This document shows positions 1 through 5,697 of a stretch of 8,427 nt of DNA, piece by piece. The first letter of the stretch is position 1. Each line of letters opens with the position of its first letter. A model generated the notes under the pieces. That model saw only the letters and a program-made list of their open reading frames with translations. It was not told the DNA's origin and did no database searches. A program made the translations under genes and the position numbers. This stretch comes from Peptococcaceae bacterium (lineage in GTDB: Bacteria; Bacillota; Desulfitobacteriia; Desulfitobacteriales; Desulfitobacteriaceae): positions 1-8,427 of the forward strand of contig JAITOS010000154.1 in NCBI GenBank assembly GCA_031289815.1. The letters run 5' to 3'.

Positions 1-45
1 ATACTCTCAGTAACGGAAATATTACAACAGAGGAGAGTGCTAGGG

Positions 46-525
46 ATGTCGTCAAAAACCTTGTGCGCCTGGGTGCGCCTGGCCGTCGTGGCCGTAGCTG
101 TTTGCGGACTGATTTTGTGCGGGTATGTTTTGCCGTCCTGGGGTGCGGCTATCGTGAGGGGAACCCCCGAAGTCGCCAGCTGGTATCTGCCGTGGCTGCT
201 TTTCCTGTGGGCGGCCGCCTTGCCGTGTTTCGCGATACTATGGCTCGTCTGGAAAGTGGCGGGAGCGATTCAGCGGGAGACAGTGTTTACGCTGCGGACG
301 GCGCGGTGGATTAAAAGCGCCGCGGGCTGCTTGTTCGCGGACGTTGGCTTTTTCTTTGCCGGCAATGTGATCTTCGTGCTGATGGGCAGGAGCCATCCGG
401 GAATTTTGCTGCTTTCCCTGTTTGGCGATATCCTCGGGGTAGCGCTGGCGATTCTGGCGGCGGTGCTGTCTCGCTATATCACCAAAGCGGCGGTCTTGCA
501 GGAAGAGAGCGAGGGGACGATATGA
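46..525 (+). CDS. DUF2975 family four-helix membrane protein
   Basis: A protein of 159 aa with four hydrophobic segments at about residues 11-32, 48-70, 88-110 and 118-142, and a basic stretch (FTLRTARWIK) between helices 2 and 3. This layout, and the YozG-type regulator directly downstream, match the DUF2975 family, which has no settled biochemical role. I chose ATG 46 over the in-frame GTG at 37 because the AGGAG at 31-35 is 10 nt from the ATG but only 1 nt from the GTG. The stop overlaps the start of the next gene as ATGA (522-525), so the two are probably translationally coupled. The family call is confident from context and topology; the function is unknown. A membrane partner or anti-repressor for the XRE protein is a guess only. 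Confidence 0.8.
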   Translation: MSSKTLCAWVRLAVVAVAVCGLILCGYVLPSWGAAIVRGTPEVASWYLPWLLFLWAAALPCFAILWLVWKVAGAIQRETVFTLRTARWIKSAAGCLFADVGFFFAGNVIFVLMGRSHPGILLLSLFGDILGVALAILAAVLSRYITKAAVLQEESEGTI

Positions 526-728
526 TTGTCATCAACGTGGACGTCATGCTCGCCAAACGCAAAATGAGCGTCACCGAACTGACCGGGCGCGTCGGTCTGA
601 CGATGGCCAACGTGTCGTTGCTGAAGAACGGCAAAGTAAAAGCGATCAAGCTCGCCACGCTGGAAAAGCTGTGCGAAGCCTTAGACTGCCAGCCGGGAGA
701 TATTTTGGAGTACCGCAAAGATGATTAA
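522..728 (+). CDS. YozG-like XRE/Cro family HTH transcriptional regulator
   Basis: A single-domain helix-turn-helix protein of 68 aa. The sequence reads VDVMLAKRKMSVTELTGRVG, then a recognition-helix region TMANVSLLKNGKVKAI, and ends LEKLCEALDCQPGDILEY. These are the hallmarks of the short YozG/HTH_26 regulators that usually sit beside DUF2975 genes. It fills the whole DNA-binding fold and has no ligand or dimer extension. It starts within the ATGA overlap with the DUF2975 gene, and its stop lies 8 nt inside the next gene (ATG 721), so all three genes are likely read from one mRNA. By analogy with such pairs it probably represses its own operon. No operator can be pointed to, because only 45 bases upstream of the first gene are in the window. 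Confidence 0.9.
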   Translation: MIVINVDVMLAKRKMSVTELTGRVGLTMANVSLLKNGKVKAIKLATLEKLCEALDCQPGDILEYRKDD

Positions 729-1989
729 GCTGCTGCTGATACAACCTGAGAACCGCGAGATCAAACGCTTCCGCCGTTGGCAGTTCAACAATTTTTCCCA
801 GATCACCATCCCCTATCTCGCCGCCTATGCGGACGAACGGTATTTTGAAATCAGGCTTGTGGACGAGTATGGGGAGCGGATTCCCTTCAAAAGAAAATTC
901 GATTTGGTAGCCATCACTGTCAACACGCCGAACGCGCCGCATTGCTACGAGCTGAGCGCGGAATTCCGCAAACGGGGCGCGAAAGTCGTTATGGGCGGTC
1001 CCCATGTGACGCTCTTGCCAGAGGAAGCGCGCGCGCATTGCGATTATCTCCTCATCGGCGAGAGCGAAAGAACGTGGCGGCAATTTCTGGAGGACTATGC
1101 GGCTGGGAAGCCGCGCTCGGAGTACACAGACGATCAGCCGCCGACCCTCGCAACATTACCCCTGCCGCGCTGGGATTTGCTCAAACGGAATCGCGTCATG
1201 AAAGGCGCGGTCTTCGCCACCCGCGGCTGTCCCTATCACTGCCGTTACTGTAACCTGAAACAAATTTACCACAATGTGTTCAGGACCCGTCCGGTGGCGG
1301 AGGTAGCCGCGGAGATCCGCGTGATGAAGTCGAAATTTTTCGTCTTTTGGGACGATAATCTGTTTGCCGATAAGGAGTATGCCAAGGAGTTGCTCCGCGC
1401 CATCGCACCATTGAAGCTCAAATGGGCGGCGCAAGTGACGCTGCGCGATTGCGCGGACGAGGAGCTTTTGGCCGCCGCCCGGTCGGCGGGGTGCCTGTAC
1501 TTGTTCGTGGGGGTGGAATCGTTTTCCGAGCAGTCCCTGGAGAGCGCGGGAAAAGCCATCAACCGCGTCGCTGATTACAAGCCGCTCATTGACGGTATCC
1601 ACCGCCACGGGATCATGATTCAGGCGGGTATCGTATTCGGTTTCGACGGCGACAGGAAGGACGTGTTTGACAACACGCTGGCCGCTTGTGAAGCGCTGGG
1701 CATAGACGGAGTGACGGTGAGCGTGCTGACGCCTTTCCCGAAAACGCCGGTATACGAGCAATTAAAAGCCGAGGGGCGGCTACTCACCGGCGATTGGAGC
1801 CGCTATAACAGTAAGACGGCTGTCGCCTTCCAGCCGAAGCATATGAGCGCGGCTGAATTGTTGGCGGGGTACGTCCGCTTCCGGCGGCAGTTCTACTCGC
1901 TGGGCTCCTTTGTGCGCCGTATGCGGGTGTCGCGGACGAATATCGCGCTAAACTTTGTGATCAATCTCGGCTACCGGCTGGGGGTATAG
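721..1989 (+). CDS. B12-binding-domain-type radical SAM protein
   Basis: A protein of 422 aa. Residues 1 to about 140 form a Rossmann-like cobalamin-binding-type domain (LLLIQPENR start, VMGGPHVTLLPEEA around 90-102, LIGESERTW). A radical SAM TIM barrel follows, with the 4Fe-4S motif CPYHCRYC at C170, C174 and C177. Later barrel signatures are LFVGVESFSEQSLE, GIVFGFDGD and LTPFPKTPVYEQL, typical of B12-dependent radical SAM enzymes. The classical DxHxxG cobalamin His motif is not visible, as in many members of this class. Chemistry in the family includes methyl transfer to unactivated carbon and ring rearrangements; the substrate here is unknown. GGAG at 707-710 precedes the start by 10 nt, inside the end of the XRE gene, so translation is probably coupled. 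The lipoprotein downstream is on the same strand. Confidence 0.88.
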   Translation: MIKLLLIQPENREIKRFRRWQFNNFSQITIPYLAAYADERYFEIRLVDEYGERIPFKRKFDLVAITVNTPNAPHCYELSAEFRKRGAKVVMGGPHVTLLPEEARAHCDYLLIGESERTWRQFLEDYAAGKPRSEYTDDQPPTLATLPLPRWDLLKRNRVMKGAVFATRGCPYHCRYCNLKQIYHNVFRTRPVAEVAAEIRVMKSKFFVFWDDNLFADKEYAKELLRAIAPLKLKWAAQVTLRDCADEELLAAARSAGCLYLFVGVESFSEQSLESAGKAINRVADYKPLIDGIHRHGIMIQAGIVFGFDGDRKDVFDNTLAACEALGIDGVTVSVLTPFPKTPVYEQLKAEGRLLTGDWSRYNSKTAVAFQPKHMSAAELLAGYVRFRRQFYSLGSFVRRMRVSRTNIALNFVINLGYRLGV

Positions 1990-2082
1990 AAAACGCGCCG
2001 CGTGCGGGCGGCGGCAGGGAGGGCAGTTTGAAAACAAAGCTGTTTTACCACTCATTGCTGCCAGAAAGGAATGGTCTTTATC

Positions 2083-2463
2083 ATGAAAAAGAGCTGGTCT
2101 ATGCTGCGGCTGGTCGTGATCACGGTGATCCTGGGGACGCTTTTCAGCGCCTGCACCCCGCAAGACCTTGAGAAAATGGAGCTTATATCCATGAGTGATA
2201 CCGATTACAGCCGTATCCTGCAAATACAGTGGGACGGCAAGGTGTATTCCGGTTTCGCGAATTTCGCGAACGCGAGCGGCCTGAAACGCGGCAAGCAAAT
2301 CGGCTATTTCGAGGACGACAAGTACGCCAAAGTATACGAACTCCAGGGCTATGATCCCGGCGATTGGCTGATTCTTTATCTTTGGCACGGCGAATTCGCG
2401 CTGTATAAGGCCGACGGCGTGAGCGGCGCGCCGGAGGAATTGGCGGCGCTGAGAAACCGTTAA
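2083..2463 (+). CDS. small predicted lipoprotein, unknown function
   Basis: A protein of 126 aa. It starts MKKSW, has a hydrophobic stretch (LRLVVITVILGTLF) and then SAC with Cys24, which fits a type II signal peptide with a slightly off-consensus lipobox (LFSAC). The mature part of about 100 aa is soluble, charged and rich in aromatic residues (DYSRILQIQWDGKVYSGF, YDPGDWLILYLWHGEFALYK), suggesting a small beta-rich extracytoplasmic domain. I do not recognise the family. I chose ATG 2083 because the AAAGGA at 2065-2070 abuts the alternative ATG at 2071 with no spacing, and because MKK is a normal lipoprotein start. It lies about 90 nt after the radical SAM gene and may be cotranscribed, but no link in function can be shown. 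Its TAA overlaps the uppP stop on the other strand. Confidence 0.72.
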   Translation: MKKSWSMLRLVVITVILGTLFSACTPQDLEKMELISMSDTDYSRILQIQWDGKVYSGFANFANASGLKRGKQIGYFEDDKYAKVYELQGYDPGDWLILYLWHGEFALYKADGVSGAPEELAALRNR

Positions 2464-3266
2464 ACGACGATACCGGCCCAAATCAGCGCCAGCATCCCGA
2501 TCCCCACGAGCAGCCGATAGTAGGCGAAGCCCTTTAAAGAGTGGCTGACGAGGAAGGACAGGAATTTGCCGATGACGATCAGGGCGACGAGGAAGGAAAC
2601 GAGGAAGCCGACGGCCAGGGCGGCCCATTCCAGAGAGGTCATGGCCTGAAAGCCTTTCAGCAGGGAATAGCCGGTGGCGGCGACCATCGTCGGAATCGCC
2701 AGAAAAAAGGAAAATTCAGCGGCGGCTTTTACCGATAAGCCGACGATCATGCCGCCCATGATGGTGGAAGCGGAGCGGGACATACCGGGGAAGAGAGAGA
2801 GGCACTGGGCAAAGCCGATGAGCAGGGATTTTTTGACGCCGACATGGACGAAATCGCTGTTTTTTTGCGAGGAAAAATTATTTTCGACGATGATCATCAG
2901 GAGCGCCCCGACGATCAGGGCGATGGATACGGTAAAGGGGGAGAACAGATAGGTATCGATCGGCTCTTTTAGGATAAGGCCGACGACAGCGGCGGGTAAA
3001 AAGGCGATCAGCATACAAAACCACAGCGTAAAGCCCCATTGTCCTGGCCGCAGATGCTTCAGCGAGTCCAGGATTTTTTGCCGGTAGTAATAGACGACCG
3101 CCAGGATCGCGCCAAGCTGGATGACGATTTCAAACAGGATGGCAAAAGGCCCGGTGAAATGGAGAAAATGCCCGAATAAAATCAGATGGCCGGTAGAGGA
3201 GATGGGCAAAAATTCCGTGACTCCTTCGACGACGCCAAGGATGATCGCTTTAAGGATGAGTTCCAT
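2460..3266 (-). CDS. uppP: undecaprenyl-diphosphatase UppP (BacA family)
   Basis: A polytopic membrane protein of 268 aa, the usual length for BacA/UppP. It dephosphorylates undecaprenyl pyrophosphate at the membrane to regenerate the lipid carrier for peptidoglycan and other envelope polymers; extra copies give bacitracin resistance. Both active-site signatures are present: EGVTEFLPISSTGHL at residues 14-28 (E14, E18, S23, S24, H27) and PGMSRSAS at 160-167 (S163, R164). A strong Shine-Dalgarno (AAAGGAG, complement of 3272-3278) precedes the ATG at 3266. It is divergent from the small-protein island at 3348, with 81 bp between the start codons, and convergent with the lipoprotein, sharing a 4-bp TTAA stop overlap. 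It appears to be a monocistronic gene. Confidence 0.97.
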   Translation of the reverse strand: MELILKAIILGVVEGVTEFLPISSTGHLILFGHFLHFTGPFAILFEIVIQLGAILAVVYYYRQKILDSLKHLRPGQWGFTLWFCMLIAFLPAAVVGLILKEPIDTYLFSPFTVSIALIVGALLMIIVENNFSSQKNSDFVHVGVKKSLLIGFAQCLSLFPGMSRSASTIMGGMIVGLSVKAAAEFSFFLAIPTMVAATGYSLLKGFQAMTSLEWAALAVGFLVSFLVALIVIGKFLSFLVSHSLKGFAYYRLLVGIGMLALIWAGIVV

Positions 3267-3334
3267 GATGACTCCTTTCGGTTGGTTATGTACGAATGGT
3301 TACTGCATCATCATATCATAAAAAGCAGCGCAAA

Positions 3335-3340
3335 AGGAGG
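3335..3340 (+). promoter_or_regulatory. strong Shine-Dalgarno deciding a 26-aa ORF start
   Basis: AGGAGG, within AAAAGGAGGAG, lies 7 nt before ATG 3348. It is among the best ribosome sites in the window, and it is the main reason to believe that the very short ORF behind it is translated. Confidence 0.75.
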
Positions 3341-3347
3341 AGAAAGA

Positions 3348-3428
3348 ATGAATATTCTGTGGGGGATTGTCGGGAGGATTCGCCTGCGGCAAAAAAGACT
3401 TGATGAATTGCCTGTAGACGCGGTATGA
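3348..3428 (+). CDS. 26-aa small protein, unknown
   Basis: A short ORF encoding 26 aa. A hydrophobic start (MNILWGIVG) is followed by a strongly basic middle (RIRLRQKR) and an acidic, neutral end (LDELPVDAV), so it could form a short amphipathic helix at the membrane. The AGGAGG at 3335-3340 with 7-nt spacing supports translation. The stop overlaps the next start as ATGA (3425-3428), a classic coupling arrangement, so this ORF could equally act as a leader peptide that sets expression of the downstream genes. There is no double-glycine or Cys-rich signature that would identify a bacteriocin or a modified peptide. I recognise no homologue. Confidence 0.55.
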   Translation: MNILWGIVGRIRLRQKRLDELPVDAV

Positions 3429-3541
3429 TAGATGAAGTAGATAAATTGGTGTGGTGTATCTATTTGGATCATCGCCTGTTAAAGCGGCTTGTAGCGGCAG
3501 AATTGAAACTTGGTCAATTTGAGGCTGAACACAATGGATAG
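3425..3541 (+). CDS. 38-aa small protein, unknown, coupled to the 26-aa ORF
   Basis: A short ORF encoding 38 aa, starting MIDEVDKLVWCIYLDHRLLK and ending GQFEAEHNG. It reads as one mainly helical, charged segment with no membrane helix. It has no Shine-Dalgarno of its own, but its ATG overlaps the TGA of the preceding 26-aa ORF (ATGA), so coupling is the likely route of translation. Its stop lies 17 nt before the first three-helix membrane protein. Short blocks of the same sequence, in the same order, recur between the two membrane-protein copies (3871-3930), which suggests that this gene was part of the duplicated unit. No family is recognised. The main doubt is its small size. Confidence 0.5.
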   Translation: MIDEVDKLVWCIYLDHRLLKRLVAAELKLGQFEAEHNG

Positions 3542-3558
3542 GAGTGAGCAGGACGAGA

Positions 3559-3852
3559 ATGCAGGAAGTTTGGCGTCTGAGCAATCCAAAATTTATTGCA
3601 GCAATGATGTTTGTCATAATGGTAATCACTGGGGTAACAACCTATTGGCTGCTGAAGCGCTTTACAAAATTGAGTAGGAAGCGGCGAGTCGGCTTAACAA
3701 CTGCTATTGCTGGAATACCCATATGTTATGGAATGGGAATATTCGCCTATTTAGATACTGGGAAATTTAGTTTGTTGGGATTTATAGTGTTATTTCTCCT
3801 TCCATTCGTTGCATACTTCACCGTTCAACCGGCGGTTCGTAACGATGATTAG
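3559..3852 (+). CDS. three-helix small membrane protein, copy 1 of a tandem pair
   Basis: A protein of 97 aa with three hydrophobic segments at about residues 12-33, 45-66 and 70-90, a strongly basic loop after helix 1 (KRFTKLSRKRR), and a short polar acidic tail (VQPAVRNDD). The basic loop suggests that the first loop is cytoplasmic. An in-frame GTG at 3544 would add five residues, but its GGAG abuts it. ATG 3559 gives an end-to-end alignment with the paralogue starting at 3980, so I prefer it. Hand alignment gives roughly 40 % identity, with shared YWLLK.FT.L..KRR.G and VQP motifs. It is an orphan family to me; small immunity-type or holin-like membrane proteins are possible but unsupported. 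GC content is clearly lower than in uppP and feoB on either side. Confidence 0.75.
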   Translation: MQEVWRLSNPKFIAAMMFVIMVITGVTTYWLLKRFTKLSRKRRVGLTTAIAGIPICYGMGIFAYLDTGKFSLLGFIVLFLLPFVAYFTVQPAVRNDD

Positions 3853-3977
3853 GTTACAAGCATCTCTTTTAAATTGGTAAAGCCAACGACTTATATAGAG
3901 CGGCGAAAGCTGTAGAATTTAGTGTAGAGGGGCTAGTCAACTTAGCACAACAACTGGTGAACGCAGGGAGGGAATAA
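3853..3977 (+). pseudogene. probable decayed copy of the 38-aa small gene
   Basis: This 125-bp gap between the two membrane-protein paralogues has no good ORF start. At the expected distance it repeats pieces of the 38-aa gene: aaattggt (3871-3878 versus 3443-3450), then agcggc, gtag and agaatt in the same order. In the matching frame (TTT 3868 onward) the translation KLVKPTTYIERRKL followed by a stop resembles KLVWCIYLDHRLLKRL of the intact gene. A different frame (3873-3977) stays open for 34 codons (for example NDLYRAAKAVEFSVEGL) but lacks an ATG, GTG or TTG start. I read the gap as a degenerate second copy. The alignment was made by eye and is short. Confidence 0.4.
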
Positions 3978-3979
3978 GA

Positions 3980-4270
3980 TTGTTTGATTCAGGGTTACTG
4001 AGTGATGCAAATTTTTTAGTAGCAATGGCTTTCATATTAATGGGAATAATTAGTATAGTGACCTATTGGCTGCTGAAATGTTTTACAGGATTAAGAATGA
4101 AGCGGCGGTACGGCATTACACTTGCCGTTATGTTAGCATCTTTTGGTTATCCAATTGGAATATGGTCATATTTAAATATACGAAGATTTAGTTGGTGGTT
4201 TATAGTTATGCTACTTATTCCAGTCATCAGTTATTTCCTTGTCCAACCAGACATCCCAGACGAAGATTAG
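3980..4270 (+). CDS. three-helix small membrane protein, copy 2 of a tandem pair
   Basis: A protein of 96 aa, paralogous over its whole length to the one at 3559-3852. Shared features are the F..AM.F..M.I start of helix 1, TYWLLK.FT.L..KRR.G in the basic loop, GI..YL before helix 3, and the YF.VQP....D tail. It starts with TTG at 3980, supported by GGGAGGGA at 3966-3972 with 7-nt spacing and by exact register with the first copy. It is the most AT-rich gene of the window. It ends 17 bp before the convergent feoB permease gene, with no obvious terminator between. The strong divergence between the copies, with both frames kept open, suggests that both are under selection. Function unknown. Confidence 0.72.
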   Translation: MFDSGLLSDANFLVAMAFILMGIISIVTYWLLKCFTGLRMKRRYGITLAVMLASFGYPIGIWSYLNIRRFSWWFIVMLLIPVISYFLVQPDIPDED

Positions 4271-4287
4271 CTTACAACTCTATTTCC

Positions 4288-5697
4288 CTACGCCCAGCCC
4301 AACAGACGGGCGGCCTGCGTCACGAAAAAACAGACGCTGAAAGCGATGAAGGTGGGAATCGCAAAGGCCAGCAGGGTCCATTTTTTGCTGCCGGTTTCCT
4401 TGTAAGCGCTGAGGAGAGCGGTGCTGCACGGCCAATGGAGCAGGGAAAACAGCAGGACGTTAACGGCGGTCAGCCAGGTCCAGCCATGCGCGAACAGGAT
4501 CGTCCCTAATTCGGCCAGACTATCTATTTCCAGCATGGAGCCGGTAGACAGGTAGCTCATCAGGAGGATCGGGATCACGATTTCGTTGGCCGGCAGGCCC
4601 AGAATGAAGGCCATCAGGATAAAGCCGTCTAAGCCGATGAGTCTGGCGAGCGGTTCGAGGAAAGCGGCGCCGTGGGCGATGAGGTTTAATTCTCCAAGAT
4701 AAATATTGCTCAGCGCCCAGATGACGGCGCCAGCCGGAGCGGCGACGACGACCGCCCGGCGCAGGACAAAGAAAGTGCGGTCGATGAGAGAACGGTAGAG
4801 AACCGCGCCGAATTTCGGCAGCCGGTAAGGAGGCAATTCCAAAACGAGGGAAGAAGGCTCGCCTTTGAGCAGTGTTCGCGACAAGCCCCAGGAGACCGCG
4901 AAGGTAAAGGCGATACCGAGGCAGATGACGAGGGCGATCGCGGCGGCGGTCAGGAGGTGTCGCCAGGCAAAGGCGGCGCTGCCAGCCGTGAAAATAGCGG
5001 TGATGGCGATGAGGGTCGGAAAACGGCCGTTGCAGGGGACGAAATTATTGGTCAGGATAGCGATCAGGCGTTCGCGGGGAGAGTCGATGATGCGGCTGGA
5101 GACGACGCCGGCGGCATTGCAGCCAAAGCCCATGCACATCGTCAGACACTGTTTGCCGCAAGCGTTGGCCTTTTTAAACAGGCTGTCGAGATTAAAGGCG
5201 ATCCGCGGCAGGTAGCCCAGATCTTCCAGCAGGGTAAACAGGGGAAAGAAGATAGCCATAGGCGGTAACATCACGGAAATCACCCAGGCGGAGGTGCGAT
5301 AGATCCCCAAAACGAGTATCCCGTGAAGCCAAAGAGGCGCGCCGCCCGCTTGGAACCATTGACTGAGGATATCCTGAAAGCGGAAGAAAAAGCGGCTGAG
5401 CATTTCCGAAGGGAGATTCGAGCCGGAGATGGTCAGCCAGAAAATGCCGACCAGCAGCAGGAGCATGAGCGGGTAGCCAAAGAGGCGGGAGGCCGTCAAT
5501 TGATCGAGGCGGCTGCGTCGGCGCGGATTTCGGAGAGGGTCTTGTTGAATCACCTGGCTGGCAATCAGGTGCGCGTTGGCAAAGATGTCCGCGACCATCC
5601 GGTCGGCGAGCTGATGGCCGGAAGTATGGCGGAGCGGTTCCAGATCAGCGTAGATTTGGGACAAGGGATCCGCAGGCTTATTCAAGGCGGTACGCAT
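4288..5697 (-). CDS. feoB: FeoB permease half (C-terminal membrane domain, split FeoB)
   Basis: A membrane protein of 469 aa matching the transmembrane Gate/FeoB-C part of the ferrous iron transporter, which moves Fe(II) into the cytoplasm. Motifs are GKQCLTMCMGFGCNAAG (181-197), NNFVPCNGRFP (217-227, the Gate motif usually PCGARLP), LELPPYRLP (287-294), GLPANEIVIPI (367-377) and HWPC (421-424). The first 75 residues or so are soluble, with ADRMVADIFANAHLIASQVI corresponding to the segment before helix 1 in fused FeoB. The start at 5697 is set by an AGGAGG at 5710-5715. An in-frame ATG further upstream (5772) would only add residues antisense in sense to known FeoB, a run of Arg and Ser. It overlaps the GTPase gene by 20 nt in another frame. 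Such genes are often labelled nucleoside recognition domain protein. Confidence 0.9.
   Translation of the reverse strand: MRTALNKPADPLSQIYADLEPLRHTSGHQLADRMVADIFANAHLIASQVIQQDPLRNPRRRSRLDQLTASRLFGYPLMLLLLVGIFWLTISGSNLPSEMLSRFFFRFQDILSQWFQAGGAPLWLHGILVLGIYRTSAWVISVMLPPMAIFFPLFTLLEDLGYLPRIAFNLDSLFKKANACGKQCLTMCMGFGCNAAGVVSSRIIDSPRERLIAILTNNFVPCNGRFPTLIAITAIFTAGSAAFAWRHLLTAAAIALVICLGIAFTFAVSWGLSRTLLKGEPSSLVLELPPYRLPKFGAVLYRSLIDRTFFVLRRAVVVAAPAGAVIWALSNIYLGELNLIAHGAAFLEPLARLIGLDGFILMAFILGLPANEIVIPILLMSYLSTGSMLEIDSLAELGTILFAHGWTWLTAVNVLLFSLLHWPCSTALLSAYKETGSKKWTLLAFAIPTFIAFSVCFFVTQAARLLGWA

Larger units (their letters stand above)
3425..4281 (+). repeat. diverged tandem duplication of a two-gene unit
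   Basis: The two membrane-protein genes share a 17-nt identical block (acctattggctgctgaa) at 3640-3656 and 4061-4077, an offset of 421 bp. The similarity continues past both stop codons (gattag-N-ttacaa near 3847 and 4265, then ctct-N-tt). The inter-copy DNA keeps fragments of the 38-aa gene. A unit of about 420 bp, small ORF plus membrane protein, therefore appears to have been duplicated head to tail. The boundaries are approximate. Confidence 0.6.

Noticed and set aside
1996..2013. GC-rich hairpin (cgccgc / gcggcg) just after the radical SAM gene.
   Set aside because: There is no T-run behind it, so it is not an intrinsic terminator. The neighbouring aaaaca/tgtttt pair is too weak.
3280..3347. 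Divergent promoters between uppP and the small-gene island.
   Set aside because: Some -10-like hexamers (TATCAT, TATGAT) are present, but no -35 at proper spacing on either strand is convincing.
3534..3677. 47-aa ORF starting at ATG 3534, overlapping the 38-aa gene stop.
   Set aside because: It is out of frame with the membrane-protein gene it overlaps, has no ribosome site, and its frame is not kept in the paralogous copy.
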